A DNA stretch of 64,000 nucleotides from Acanthosepion pharaonis (GCA_903632075.3 CAHIKZ030000582.1:128501-192500); one strand, 5' to 3'. Positions 20,629 to 33,438 are shown, counted from the first letter of the stretch. Numbers and translations are program-made. The notes: generated from the letters alone by a model not told the origin.

Positions 20629-23600
20629 CAAATCGACTCAAGAATAATTACCGAACCCGAGATCAAGTTGAAAGCAGTTTTCTTTACAGTTCGAGTGAAG
20701 TATGTGATAACACAACACTAGTGAAGAATTTTGAAAGGTCGTCTTAACGGTGTATAAAACTGCTTGAATAATTACCGAACCCGAGAACAAGTTGAAAGCA
20801 GTTTTCTTTACAGTTCGAGTGAAGTATGTGATAACACAACACTAGTGAAGAATTTTGAAAGGTCGTCTTAACGGTGTATAAATCTACTTGAATAATTACC
20901 GAACCCGAGAACAAGTTGAAAGAAGTTTTCTTTACAGTTCGAGTGAAGTATGTGATAATACAACACTAGTGAAGAATTTTGAAAGGTCGTCTTAACGGTG
21001 TATAAATCGACTCAAGAATAATTACCGAACACGAGAACAAGTTGAAAGCAATTTTCTTTACAGTTCGAGTGAAGTATGTGATAACACAACACTAGGGAAG
21101 AATTTTGAAAGTTCGTCTTAACGGTGTATAAATCTAAATGAATAATTAACGAACCCGAGAACAAGTTGAAAGAAGTTTTCTTTACAGTTCGAGTGAAGTA
21201 TGTGATAACACAACACTAGTGAAGAATTTTGAAAGGTCGTCTTAACGGTGTATAAATCTACTTGAATAATTACCGAACACGAGAACAAGTTGAAAGAAGT
21301 TTTCTTTACAGTTCGAGTGAAGTATGTGATAACACAACACTAGTGAAGAATTTTGAAAGGTCGTCTTAACGGTGTATAAATCTACTTGGATAATTACCGA
21401 ACCCGAGAACAAGTTGAAAGCAGTTTTCTTTACAGTTCGAGTGAAGTATGTGATAACACAACACTAGTGAAGAATTTTGAAAGGTCGTCTTAACGGTGTA
21501 TAAATCTACTTGAATAATTAACGAACCCGAGAACAAGTTGAAAGCAGTTTTCTTTACAGTTCGAGTGAAGTATGTGATAACACAACACTAGTGAAGAATT
21601 TTGAAAGGTCGTCTTAACGGTGTATAAATCGACTCAAGAATAATTACCGAACTAGAGAACAAGTTGAAAGCAGTTTTCTTTACAGTTCGAGTGAAGTATG
21701 TGATAACACAACACTAGTGAAGAATTTTGAAAGGTCGTCTTAACGGTGTATAAATCTACTTGAATAATTACCGAACACGAGAACAAGTTGAAAGCAGTTT
21801 TCTTTACAGTTCGAGTGAAGTATGTGATAACACAACACTAGTGAAGAATTTTGAAAGGTCGTCTTAACGGTGTATAAATCTACTTGAATAATTACCGAAC
21901 CCGAGAACAAGTTGAAAGCAGTTTTCTTTACAGTTCGAGGAAGTATGTGATAACACAACAATAGTGAAGAATTTTGAAAGGTCGTCTTAACGGTGTATAA
22001 ATCTACTTGAATAATTACCGAACACGAGAACAAGTTGAAAGCAGTTTTCTTTACAGTTCGAGTGAAGTATGTGATAACACAACACTAGTGAAGAATTTTG
22101 AAAGGTCGTCTTAACGGTGTATAAATCGACTTGAATAATTACCGAACCCGAGAACAAGTTGAAAGCAGTTTTCTTTTACAATTCGAGTGAAGTATGTGAT
22201 AACACAACACTAGTGAAGAATTTTGAAAGGTCGTCTTAACGGTGTATAAATCTACTTGAATAATTACCGAACACGAGAACAAGTTGAAAGCAGTTTTCTT
22301 TTACAGTTCGAGGAAGTATGTGATAACACAACACTAGTGAAGAATTTTGAAAGGTCGTCTTAACGGTGTATAAATCTACTTGCATAATTAACGAACCCGA
22401 GAACAAGTTGAAAGACGTTGTCTTTACAGTTTGTGTGAAGTATGTGATAACACAACACTAGTGAAGAATTTTGAAAGGTCGTCTTAACGGTGTATAAATC
22501 TACTTGAATAATTAACGAACCCTAGAACAAGTTGAAAGAAGTTTTCTTTACAGTTCGGGTGAAGTATGTGATAACACAACACTAGTGAAGAATTTTGAAA
22601 GGTCGTCTTAACGGTGTATAAATCGACTCAAGAATAATTACCGAACCCGAGAACAAGTTGAAAGCAGTTTTCTTTACAGTTCGAGTGAAGTATGTGATAA
22701 CACAACACTAGTGAAGAATTTTGAAAGGTCGTCTTAACGGTGTATAAATCTACTTGAATAATTAACGAACCCGAGAACAAGTTGAAAGAAGTTTTCTTTA
22801 CAGTTCGAATGAAGTATGTGATAACACAACACTAGTGAAGAATTTTGAAAGGTCGTCTTAACGGTGTATAAATCTACTTGAATAATTACCGAACCCGAGA
22901 ACAAGTTGAAAGCAGTTTTCTTTACAGTTCGAGTGAAGTATGTGATAACACAACACTAGTGAAGAATTTTGAAAGGTCGCCTTAATTGTGTATAAATCGA
23001 CTCGAGAATAATTACCGAACCCGAGAATAAGTTGAAAGAAGTTTTCTTTACAGTTCTAGTGAAGTATGTGATAACACAACAATAGTGAAGAATTTTGAAA
23101 GGTCGTCTTAACGGTGTATAAATCTACTTGAATAATTACCGAACACGAGAACAAGTTGAAACCAGTTTTCTTTACAGTTCGAGTGAAGTATGTGATAACA
23201 CAACACTAGTGAAGAATTTTGAAAGGTCGTCTTAACGGTTTATAAATCTACTTGAATAATTACCGAACCCGAGAACAAATTGAAAGCAGTTTTTCTTTAC
23301 AGTTCGAAGGAAGTCTTAACGGTGATAAACACAACACTAGTGAAGAATTTTGAAAGGTCGTCTTAACGGTGTATAAATCGACTCAAGAATAATTACCGAA
23401 CCCGAGAATAAGTTGAAAGAAGTTTTCTTTACAGTTCGAGTGAAGTATGTGATAACACAACACTAGTGAAGAAAATTTTGAAAGGTCGTCTTAACGGTGT
23501 ATAAATCTACTTGAATAATTACCGAACACGAGAACAAGTTGAAAGCAGTTTTTTACAGTTCGAATGAAGTATGTGATAACACAACACTAGTGAAGAATTT

Positions 23601-24150
23601 TGAAAGGTCGTCTTAACGGTGTATAAATCTACTTGCATAATTAACGAACAAGTTGAGAACAAGTTGAAAGACGTTGTCTTTACAGTTGGAGGTCGCCTTA
23701 ATTGTGAAGTATGTGATAACACAACACTAGTGAAGAAGTTTTTTTGAAAGGTCGTCTTAACGGTGTATAAATCTATTTGAATAATTACCGAACACGAGAA
23801 CAAGTTGAAAGCAGTTTTCTTTACAGTTCGAGTGAAGTATGTGATAACACAACACTAGTGAAGAATTTTGAAAGGTCGTCTTAACGGTGTATAAATCTAC
23901 TTGAATAATTACCGAACACGAGAACAAGTTGAAAGCAGTTTTCTTTACAGTTCGAGTGAAGTATGTGATAACACAACACTAGTGAAGAATTTTGAAAGGT
24001 CGTCTTAACGGTGTATAAATCTACTTGAATAATTTACGAACCCGAGAACAAGTTGAAAGCAGTTTTCTTTACAGTTCGAGTGATGTATGTGATAACACAA
24101 CACTAGTGAAGAATTTTGAAAGGTCGTCTTAACGGTGTATAAATCTACTT
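20629..24150 (+). repeat. 124-bp satellite array, about 28 units
   Basis: Head-to-tail units run through AATAATTACCGAACCCGAGA, AACAAGTTGAAAGCAG, TTTACAGTTCGAGTGAAGTA, ACACAACACTAGTGAAGAAT and GGTCGTCTTAACGGTG. Successive GTCTTAACGG sites fall at 20741, 20865 and 20989, a period of 124 bp. Two junction types (ATCTACTTGAATAATT and ATCGACTCAAGAATAATT) mark subtypes that recur along the array. Units at 23290-23340 and 23640-23760 are scrambled by small insertions. Short open frames within it change strand and length between copies, so coding is unlikely. Confidence 0.96.
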
Positions 24151-24154
24151 TGTC

Positions 24155-25495
24155 ACCGACACAATCTCTCTGTCTTATTGTCTATAGTCCTTGTACTGTA
24201 ATAAGATTCTAAAGCGAGAACGTTTTAGAATAAACAAAATCGAAACAGTCGAGAATTTGAAATGTCAGTTTTTATATTAGGCACATAAAAAATATTTCTA
24301 ATACTATGAGACGACGGTTGTAATGCTTTCTATGATGACGTTTTAATATCATAATGAAGGTGACAATAAGGATAAAACAAACATCGCATATCTTAAAAAC
24401 TTTGTGTAAAATCTAACACACTGTAAGTATCAGAGTGTATTTATATATATCTAAATCATTACTAATATCACTATTGCAAGCAATAACTTTACGTTTGAAT
24501 ATTGTAATGAAAGTATGATTTATTCTTTAAGTTTAGAAGTTGTTCTTTTAAGATATTGGTAAAATAATTGTTGTTTTCCAATTAATTATTTCCTCTTTAT
24601 AAGCTTTTTGCTAAGAAAGCCATTTATTTTTATACTGCGGGAATCCATTTTCTTCAACGCCAGTTGTAATTAGATGTCTTCAGAAGTCACTTATTTCTTC
24701 GGTGTTAATGGATGCACTGAAACTATTAATCGTTATTTCATATCGCGCTCATTTTTGTTGACCGGTGTCGTATCGCAATGATTTCGTTGCATATTGTTTC
24801 TTCTTTGGTTTCCTATCGTACTGAAATCTGACCATATTGCAATCTGAAGGATTTAATCAACAGTTAAAGATATCTACTTTCTTAGACCTTCATGGCGACC
24901 CATTGATAGCTTTATTTCTTTAGTAAATAATGATTCCGCTGTATATACACTGATGGAAATATAATTACAACACCCTGAAAAACAATGCTGATTTTAATCT
25001 AGATGCAAAAATATGCGTGTCAGAGAGTATTATTCTTTTAATAGCTTTGGCCATTATTTCTATTTTTTGGCAATCACCCTGTACAAGGTCTGGGAGCCAC
25101 TTGAGGTAGAGGGTTACTAAAGAAGACACAGCTTAAGCAGATATGTGGGGAAGATAACGATTAACCCTAAAATTTATCAGCTTAAGACTGCAGTGAAGGA
25201 GGAAGTATTCCTTTGGGAGAAGGTTCTACAAAGCAGTGGTTTGTTGAAGAAACTGTTCAAGCAGAATTTACTTCTAAACAACAGGATATCAAGGGAATGA
25301 GGATTGTCCGCTACGATGTGCGTAGCATAGCGGTCCTTACCGTGAATATTAGAACTATGGAATGTAGTTCGTCTGAGCACTTTCCATGGAAATAGCGATA
25401 GAGCAGTAGCCTGTAAAAAAAATAATTCATCCCCTACAATAAGGCTTTCGGACTGTCAAGACTGGAAAATGAAGACTGGACACATTCTGGCTATA
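24155..25495. other. No recognised feature
   Basis: AT-rich at first. 25060-25400 is less AT-rich with overlapping open stretches of 60-67 codons on both strands, none with known motifs. Confidence 0.4.
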
Positions 25496-25501
25496 TATAG
25501 C

Positions 25502-25543
25502 AACAGTACTCTGGATTGACCTATCTCTATCTGGATTGACCTA
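25502..25543 (+). repeat. 21-bp tandem duplication
   Basis: CTGGATTGACCTATCTCTAT is immediately repeated as CTGGATTGACCTATCTCTTG. Confidence 0.85.
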
Positions 25544-26131
25544 TCTCTTGTAAAAGTAGAGAATAATAGAAGGAGTTATTTACTTTCTAGAGTGATTTAG
25601 GGAACATAGCTGTTTTTTTAGCATATTTAGTTCCACTTGAAGTCTGAGTTGAGTTTATCCCAATAGACGCTCAAAGCACGGAGATTCCCTTGGGGAACAT
25701 CCGCTCATCGTGATTGGTGATAGTTTTTGTGACATCGTAACACTCCTATCAGTTCCCCCTATGCGTGAGCTTAGTCGTACGTTTCAATGTGGTGAAATTA
25801 AACGATTTGTGCGAGTTATCCTCTGTCTCTCAAATGGTTTTATTCTAAAACTATAATCTTATGGCCCGATTCCTTGTACCACGGTGATAGTCCAAGGTAG
25901 AACCAATAAAGAAGAACTCGAACACGGATATGGAATAACACAGATATATTACAAACAGGAATATATACAGAGAAGTAGAAAGTGTTAGTACGAACAATCG
26001 GGTTTAGTAGGGAGAACAATGTAGTCTCGACCAGTATCACTATTCCAATGTCTTGTAGTAACTGTCTGAACGCGACTCTGTTTTGGACTGCCTCTGACTC
26101 GACTGACTGTCTCCTTACGGACTTCACTCAA
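25544..26131. other. No recognised feature
   Basis: A 95-codon minus-strand open stretch (25840-26127) has no recognisable motif. GC rises toward the duplicated element that follows, so its 3' half may belong to that element. Confidence 0.35.
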
Positions 26132-26690
26132 GACTTCAGACTGAACGATATTTAGTCACTCCCCCACGAGGGCATCATGTGGCACAAGGCCGGTTTAACG
26201 TGGAGTCTCCGAGCACGTGGGATCTCCGAGCCCGTGGGATCTCCGAGCCAGTGGGCTCGCCCAAAAATATGCCCTTTGAACCAGTATAAACGGGTTCAGG
26301 GTCGGTTTACCTCCCTGAAAGAGACTCCGCCCTTCGGCCTAGCCTCGTTCTGGTTCCTCTCCGCCCGAAGGCAGAGAGTTCAACCGATCAGCCGGTCAGC
26401 TGGCCGCCCGACTTCAGACAACGGTATTTAGTCACCCCCTACGTGAGCATCATGTGGCACAAGGCCGGTTTAACGTGGAGTCTCCGAGCCCGTAGGATCT
26501 CCGAGTCCATGGGAACCGCCAAAATATGCCCACTGAACCCGTATAAACGGGTTCAGGGTCGGTTTACCTCCCCGAAAGAGACTCCGCCCTTCGGCCTAGC
26601 CTCGTTCGGGTTCCTCCCTGCCCGAAGGCAGAGAGTTCAACCGATCAGCCTATCAGCCGGTCGCCCGACTTCGGACTGAACTCTCTGCTT
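26132..26690 (+). repeat. Tandem pair of 278-bp GC-rich units
   Basis: Units begin GACTTCAGAC at 26132 and 26410. Both carry ATCATGTGGCACAAGGCCGG, CTTCGGCCTAGCCTCGTTC and CGAAGGCAGAGAGTTCAACC. Unit 2 has a perfect hairpin, GAACCCGT with ATAA loop and ACGGGTTC. GC is far above the neighbourhood. Parallel frames give the same peptide (GLTWSLRAR, ETPPFGLASF) in both units, but this follows from the duplication. The element class is unknown; an LTR or SINE-like repeat is possible. Confidence 0.75.
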
Positions 26691-26694
26691 CCTC

Positions 26695-27045
26695 TTGAGG
26701 CGCACTATTTATTACGTATGGAATAGTTCATTATGTTATTATGGGTAAGGTCCCATAACATATAATAATATAAAAGTTATTGAAGATCAGATGATACAAT
26801 GTTTTCTAATTTAATATATGAAGCACACATACACCAGTCTGACTTTCACCATGTGAGACTCAGGAGGTCGTGTGAGCAATTTAGGGATTTGCTTCTCATT
26901 TTAGGCACGGAGGCTCCTTGTGCTTCAGTGTTGGTAATAGTGGTCATATGACCATTCCTACACCTGTAGTATGATAGCCAAGCTCGAAGTTTTTAAAAGG
27001 TTACGGTGAGAAACCTCACGAAAACTATAGAATAGATGTACTGTA
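26695..27045. other. No recognised feature
   Basis: No family signal; carries TTATGTTATTATGGGTAAGGTCCCATAACATATAATAATATAA-like local inverted repeats around 26733-26770. Confidence 0.35.
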
Positions 27046-27330
27046 CTGATGCGGCATTCACCCTGGGCGGATTGAGCCGGCTTCTTCCTGTTATGAGAAG
27101 AAGATTCTTGGGATAAATTACAGAAGTAGGGTACCCAGGCCTACTCGGATAACGTTCTTGCTTGCCGCGGGATTCCCACAGACGCAGAGACAGGAACGAC
27201 CAGAAGCCGCCGGTTACCGATGCAGACACTCCTTGGATTTTCACCAGAGCCCTTGTTAGCCGGCGTGTGTGTCATACCTGTCCGCTTTGGGTGGCCCTAC
27301 CAGGAACGAAGTTCCGGGCGGCATAGCTCT
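27046..27330 (-). repeat. GC-rich repeat sharing the 3' end of SINE family B
   Basis: GCATTCACCCTGGGCGG and ATTGAGCCGGCT are the reverse complement of AGCCGGCTCAATCCGCC then CCGGGTGAATGC at 53868-53900, the 3' end of a family-B SINE. The rest (CCAGAAGCCGCCGGTTACCG, GTTCCGGGCGGCATAGCTC) is not in the SINE. A shared 3' tail could reflect a partner LINE whose 3' end the SINE uses, but that is inference. Confidence 0.5.
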
Positions 27331-27334
27331 GACA

Positions 27335-27905
27335 CTACCTATAGAACCTATAGAATAGATGTGACACTAGGATAGTCAAAAGGGACCGCTGTGATTCATT
27401 TATTCACTGGACGGCTACTGACCCGCGTGCCTCTGGATAGACTTCTATCTGCAGTCTAAGTGCAAATCATCGGTTGTATCACGAAAATTTTATCAAGGTG
27501 GCCCAATGACAGCCAGTAGTCTTCAGTGATAAAAAGGTGTTTTTCCTGTATGCAAATGATGGTTAAATCCGGCTGCCGATTTAACCTGGGAACGACATCA
27601 TTCCGAATATATTTACCGCTGGCACGTACTATATCCCCTTCAATATGATGTTGGTTTATATATAATTCGGTATTTAATTTATCGATTTCCGCTACCTAAC
27701 CTTCAACGGGGGTGCAATTTACTGGTCTAAATGGTTAACACTCATTTGCAATGTTCCTATGTGACTCAACATACCCTCCAAGATATTCAGCAATTCCCTG
27801 GATGACAAGGCTCACCAGACCTAGCCCGCCATTGGAATTAATTTTTGCTAGATAAGAAAAAATTCTTGACTGTTCGTCCCGACTGAAATCACATCAAAAA
27901 CTATA
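27335..27905. other. No recognised feature
   Basis: Mixed-composition sequence just upstream of the LINE relic; it may be eroded 5' LINE sequence, though no RT motif can be read. Confidence 0.35.
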
Positions 27906-27911
27906 TAAATA

Positions 27912-28735
27912 TTGGAACGAAATTGTACTGTAATTTTAAAAAAAAATAATCACCACAGAGATCCTTACCTGTCCTCCATTAGAATGTCTGACGCTCAACT
28001 TCTCGAGAGCAACTCTCTGCGGCTGCTCGGTCTCACGTTGACGGCTGACCTGAGATGGAACGAATACATTGAGTCAATTGCTTCGTCCACCGCAAGGAAA
28101 TTTCGCTCCCTGTGCCGCGCCAGGAAATTTTTCTCACCGGAATCGATCCTTCAGATCTACAAATCAACCATTCGCCCTTGCATGGAGTATGGCTGCAAAA
28201 TATGGTCTGGAGCCCCTTCTGTTTGCCTCGGGGTTCTTGATAAGCTCTAGAAGCGGATATGCAATATAATTGCCTCTGTTCTGGCATCTCGTCTACAGTC
28301 GCTCTCTCACAGATGCGCCGTCGCCTCTCTCTGTCTTTTTTTACAAATACTTTCATGGTAGTTGCTCCGAGGAGCTGCATTCGCTGGTTTCCAGACTTCA
28401 TGAATTCAAGCGCCCTACGAGACTGGCATCCCGCTCAAACCCTTTCACTGTCGAAACTCCTAAATGTAGCCGTCTCTTCTACTCCAATAGCTTCATGTCT
28501 TGCACCTCTCACCTGTGGAACTCCCTTCCCTATTTCAGTTTCCCTGAGAGCTATAATCTCCATTTATTCAAATGTAATGTCAATCGACATCTCCAGTTGC
28601 CTTGATCTATCCACTATCCTTCTCCTCATCTTTTCCTCTATCACTATCTGATCTTGCTCCAAATCTCCTGTAACTCCTTGCGTCCTAGTGGCTTCCCGCC
28701 TTGCTTGGGGTGAAAGCCTTAAAAAAAAAAATTCC
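27912..28735 (+). pseudogene. Jockey/CR1-like LINE, RT C-terminal part and 3' end
   Basis: The first frame (27912-28250) reads LRLLGLTLTADLRW, SLCRARKFFSPESIL, IYKSTIRPCMEYGC and IWSGAP, the post-catalytic thumb/connection region of Jockey/CR1-type LINE RTs. A TAG stops it near 28248. After a frame change in a T-run (about 28340) the next frame (28270-28605) reads KYFHGSCSEELHSLV, RLASRSNPF and SHLWNSLP. It ends CTTGGGGTGAAAGCC then an A10 run, a typical LINE 3' end. The catalytic RT and endonuclease parts are absent: a 5'-truncated copy. Confidence 0.8.
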
Positions 28736-28739
28736 ATAT

Positions 28740-29480
28740 TTCCTTACCTAAACGAAGAATTTGCTTGTCTTCCATCAACATAGCGCCATCAGAGTGACTT
28801 GTTGCATACTCTCGACGTAATGTTTTCCGTTGACATCAAGTGGAAAGATAATCGAATCAACTGCTAGATTTGCTCTTAGGAAATTTGGTTCTCTGTGTTT
28901 TGGTAGACATTTTTTTTTCACCCGAATCTATCTTACATATTTACAAATCTACCATTCGTCTATACTTAGAATATTGATGTCACATATAGTCTCGTGCTTG
29001 TGCTATATATTTAGAGATTCCTGCTAAAATCCCAAGACGAATCTGCAATGTTATTTGTCCTAACATTGCATCTTGGCTGCAGTCATTTTCCCACCGCTGT
29101 AACTTAGCTTCCCTGTGCCTTCTCTATAAATATTTTCATGGTAATTATTTACATGAACTCTTATGTATGATACATAGTAAGTGTAATACTAGATTGGCAG
29201 CAAGATCTTTTATCATTTTACACTTACATTGGCTACATTTAACCGTAAGTACTTTGCTAACAGTTTCTTTCTCGCACTTCTCATTTCTGGAACATTCTTC
29301 CCTGTCTTTTAATTTACAGTCAAATTTGTCCTTCCAAAAATTAGAGTAAATGTCAATCGTTACATTGTGTTTTATTGTTCTCGTTCCTTAATGTTTTTAT
29401 TACGATCTTTGACACTCAGACTCCCGCCCTCCTTGTTATTCGATTTCTATCTTTGCTTAAGGTGAAATGATTAATATATA
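28740..29480 (+). pseudogene. Jockey/CR1-like LINE, second diverged copy
   Basis: Directly follows the previous copy in the same orientation. Frames give STARFALRKFGSLCFGRHFF, IYHSSILRILMS and, at the end, CAAATTTGTCCTTCCAAAAA with a 3' CTTTGCTTAAGGTGAAATGA. It is more eroded than its neighbour, with many stops. Copies at 19330-19790 and 31970-32720 belong to the same group. Confidence 0.65.
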
Positions 29481-29734
29481 TATCAAAACGTAAATAGTTA
29501 GACACACGAATAATGGAAACCAGTAGTCACATTGATATCTAACTAATAATTATCAAATATATACAAACGAACAATTTAAAAAAAAAACAGTTCGATACGT
29601 TTCCGTTATAAATAAAAATGAAAATGATTAAGTGTATTTAATAAAATTATTATTTCCGAAATTAAATTTAATTTCACAATCAAGCTTCCCTGATAAGTAG
29701 TCTACGTAAGATAAATAAATATTTAATTGTATTA

Positions 29735-29849
<115 letters not shown>

Positions 29850-30079
29850 GATTTATTTATTTATGAAGATCTGAACTATCTGTTTATTGATCCCTAACTT
29901 GTTATTCAAACTATATCTAGAGATTGTTATATCGAAAAATTGTACAAAACCTATTTATACATATTGAGATCTATTTTAGCGTTTACACTATTTTCAGCCT
30001 TACCATTCACTTAACAGATTCCCTCATTCTTTGGCTGTCACGATCTTTGTATTTCAAAATTCCTGGAACTGTCTACATG

Positions 30080-30960
30080 TTCAGTTCTTTACTATCTACG
30101 AGTTGCTGTTCAAATCCGCTCGGTCCGACCAAGAAAGGATTCTTCTATGTGCAGGGTCCTTTCACAAAGTGAGCAATAATGGCTCTCCATAGATTACTAT
30201 CCCTTGAGACTCTTAGTTGCCCTTTTTTCCTTGCCAAAACACCCGACACCGTTTCACCATCGATTTACTCAATCTTTTTAGGTAGGTGACCGACCGCCTT
30301 CCGTTATCTCTCTTGCCATCGATATGTTGTGAAGGGAAACTTCTCGAAGACCTCCTTCCGCATTATGTGTCCAAGAAAATTGTGCTGGTAATTTCTCATT
30401 CTCATGTATAATTGTTTTGATTGTTACCATTTTATTTAAGACTACGTCGTTGTTTCCGCGTTCATGGGACGCCCAAAATTCCCATATATGATCACATTTG
30501 GGCTGTATCTACATTTCCCTTCATCTGAGGGGAGATCGTTCAGTTCTCACTGCTATATAAGCAAAATTAAGAACCCATAGCATTTCAGCGTTTTTCTTTG
30601 CTTCTAGCTAAATTTTAATGTTGCTTAGTTATTTATTTAGTTTTCTCTTATCCATGCTCGTTCGAATCTCGATGTCGCATTTTCTACCCTCAGTTAATAT
30701 ATTTTCATACATACTTAAACTTCTGTACTTTTTTATGTTAACATCGCATTTGGTATTTTTCTCTTGCTGAAAACCACATTCTCGGTTCTTATAGTTGAGA
30801 TTTAGTTCCATTTTCTCGTCGTTTCTGTGTTTGTTTTCTTTCTGTGTCTACAATCAACACAATGCTATCGACGTGTCTTATATTGTTAAAATTATATCCA
30901 GCGATAATACATCTTGGTCTGGTCTCCTGGTAACTTATGAGGACCTCACTGTAAAAGTGG
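30080..30960 (-). pseudogene. RTE-like LINE, 3' part, old copy
   Basis: ATTTACTCAATCTTTTTAGGTA and CTTGCCATCGATATGTTGTG correspond to CATTCACTCAACCTCTCCAG and CTTGCCTTCGATCTGTCCAG of the copy at 10715-10795. The minus-strand frame 30811-30629 reads CDVNIKKYRSLSMYENIL and RKCDIEIRTSMDK, matching the TKIKQV..F.YL then KCDTEI block that follows the RT catalytic centre. Several frame breaks. Confidence 0.65.
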
Positions 30961-30964
30961 AATA

Positions 30965-31965
30965 AGTCTGGCCAAAAGTGAAAAAAAAAGATGAATAAAA
31001 AACTTGTTGTTTACCATTGGACAGATTTTGAGAAATAATACGGATTGATAATGTTTTTGTTTTTAACTAATTGGCATATTCATCTGAAAATAATAAAGCT
31101 TTGAAAAAATTGAATTCTGTTACTCAATAATGATTTTTACAACTAAAAGTTATTTTTAAATAGATTTTAGAATTCAATTGCCGAATTATTCAAAGAAAAC
31201 TACGTTCTGTCCTGAAAGTGTTAAGCACCTTAGCATTTAGCCGAGAGATTAGCAACAAATGGATGTAATCATGTATAAAGTGAAAACAGTAACGTTGCCA
31301 TTTTTAATAGAATATTTTGGAAGAAAAATAAACATTATAAATTATAAGATTTCTTTTCGTAAGTTATTTGGCAAATGAAAACAAAAGGGCACTTGTACTT
31401 AAAACAAGTAAAAATATAATTAGAATTATTGGGACACACGAGCAAGAAAGTAGGCTCGGAGAATTTGACACTCACAGGATATATTAAATGCTAAAAGGGA
31501 CAGACAAATACAGTGAGGAACCTATTTAAGATGCTTTTCTGTACGTATGGCAGAAGAGGGAGTGAAAGGATTATTAAAAATATTGCTAAGAGCTGAAAGT
31601 ATAGAAATATGTGGAGAGCCATAACCTAATGAGACAAGGCACATATAAAGAAGATTTTCAGATAAAATGTAATTCATGACACTACTTACGTACGTGACAA
31701 TGATACCTCTTCCGAATTGCACAAAATCGTTTTCGCTCCTGAAAACGAATCGACTTCGTATAAGGTAGATATCGTAGTAGGTATGTTACATTCCGGTCGG
31801 AATGAGAGTTTTTTAATATGGAGCCGTGAATTACCATTTTTTTAATTTTTTTTTTGGCTCAAAATGCCAAAATTTCAAATTGATCTCAGGTGACTTGTTT
31901 TGTCAAAGCCATAGAAGAATTCATTATGCACAAACTTTTCTTTACCACGATTCGTTAATTTCTTT
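30965..31965. other. No recognised feature
   Basis: AT-rich for 500 bp. 31430-31800 has a 66-codon minus-strand open stretch without motifs that could be eroded LINE sequence linked to the relic downstream. Confidence 0.35.
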
Positions 31966-31969
31966 TTAA

Positions 31970-32720
31970 TCATTTCACCCCAAACAAGGCAGGAGTGTCA
32001 CTAGCACGCAGGGGGGTGTTACTGATAGTGACATAGAGAGAAAGAAAACTGGTTATAGGGGGGATTGAAGAAAGGAAAAAAGATGAACGGGGTTCAAGAC
32101 AACCGAAGAGGAGAGAATTTTTGAAGATTGTAGTTATCAGGTAAGCAAGTAAGCGGATATCCATTGACTTTTTAGCGAGAAAAGCATCTGTTAGAGTAGA
32201 AATGGCGGTCGCATTTACCTATTTCACCAGTAAATGAGTGGGACCTAGATGCTAATCTATTAGCACGTCTAAATTCGTATAATAGGGGCAGCTGGGGGAA
32301 AAAAAAACCTCGTCAGAACAGTTGCCATGAAAATATTTGTAGAAAAGACAAAGGAAAGCCACATCACGTCTGTGAGAAAGTGACTGAAGTCGATATGTCA
32401 GGATCAATTACATTGCAGGTCCTTCTTTGTCAAGAACCTCAATATGAACAGCAGGGCCACCAGACCAGATATGGCAGCAGTATCGACTGCATAGACGAAT
32501 AGTAGATTTGTAAATGATATTGATAATTCGATGGTACTTTAAAATAAATATAAAAAAAGATGGCAAAAGAAAGAGACACTTGTGCAAAGCTGACTGCGTG
32601 TTGAAAATTTTACGTTCTGAGCAAAAATATCGGCTTACCCGATAAAAGAAGTCAGGCGAAAAATCAGTGGTCGCCCAAATGTCGGCGCCAACATGTGCCA
32701 ATCCGATGCCTATAAAGATC
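31970..32720 (-). pseudogene. Jockey/CR1-like LINE, 3' end (minus strand)
   Basis: Minus-strand frame 32701-32408 contains IYKSTIRLCSRYCCHIWSGG then VLDKE, the same block as at 28160-28250. Its 3' end TTTCACCCCAAACAAGGCAG (31974) is the reverse complement of the GCCTTGCTTGGGGTGAAA end of the copy at 28735. CATGAAAATATTTGTAG (32327) is the reverse of the YKYFHG codons. Stops and indels throughout. Confidence 0.7.
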
Positions 32721-32724
32721 TCGT

Positions 32725-33112
32725 CCTGATACCAGGAAGTGTTAGTTTAAGTTTAGGATAACACGCAATAGAAATAAGACAAAAAACAAAATGAAAACTT
32801 AATTAAATTTATCCGACACAATTTCAGTGACTATTATTTTGTTTTTATTTCGTATTAAAATGTCGACTTATTCACAGTTATAAATGGAAAATGTACGGGA
32901 AATAATTGTCTGTCAAAGCAAATGTCTTGCATAAATCAATATTATTTTTTTTTAATCCGATACAGACGTACTATTCAAAGAACAATAAACATAAAAGGAA
33001 TTTTTTTAAAATAGAAAATTCAATTCTTTAGCAGATATTGTGTAGCTAATACTGATGTCTCAACTCAGCAAAATTTCTTGATCTCATTCTTTCTTGTTTA
33101 GCAAGTTTGTCC
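32725..33112. other. No recognised feature
   Basis: AT-rich spacer between the LINE tail and a SINE cluster. Confidence 0.45.
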
Positions 33113-33114
33113 CA

Positions 33115-33310
33115 GGAGTAATGGATAGCGGTTTGGATTGAGGAACCGAAAAGCTGAGTTCGAATTCTAGTCGAATCCATTACATTCATTTACTTGAGAA
33201 AGCTATGAATTCTCTCCTTCTCCAGTTATGGGTCAATAGCAGAACAGACCGGCTTCTGGCAACTGGTCTAACGCAGAAAGAAATGGCGACCTACTGCGGG
33301 GAAAACATCT
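33115..33310 (+). repeat. tRNA-derived SINE, family B, partial copy
   Basis: GAGTAATGGATAGCGGTTTGG (A-box region) and GAGTTCGAATTCTAGTCGAA (B-box region) match the longer copy at 53441-53911, through CATTACATTCATTTACTTGA and GGCAACTGGTCTA. The 3' half is absent. Confidence 0.75.
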
Positions 33311-33334
33311 GCTTCGTCAGTCATGCATCGAAAG

Positions 33335-33438
33335 ATACATGTATCGAAAGTTTGTCTCGGTAGATTAACTATGGCTGAGTAGTGACTTCGATCTTGACTG
33401 GGTGCGCCATACTTTTAAGTTACACTTAGAAAATCACT
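33335..33438 (+). repeat. tRNA-derived SINE, family A, copy 2
   Basis: GTTTGTCTCGGTAGATTAAC, GACTTCGATCTTGACTGGG as box B region and the 3' end CACTTAGAAAATCAC. The 5' end is missing. Confidence 0.65.

Noticed and set aside
21740..23803. 90-97-codon minus-strand frames in the satellite
   Set aside because: The repeated peptide follows from repeated DNA, and indels in neighbouring units break the frame.
20629..24150. CRISPR-like array of regularly spaced repeats
   Set aside because: Units are contiguous without unique spacers and the genome is eukaryotic; it is a satellite.
25177..25395. Two overlapping open frames on opposite strands
   Set aside because: Short, mirror one another and show no conserved motif.
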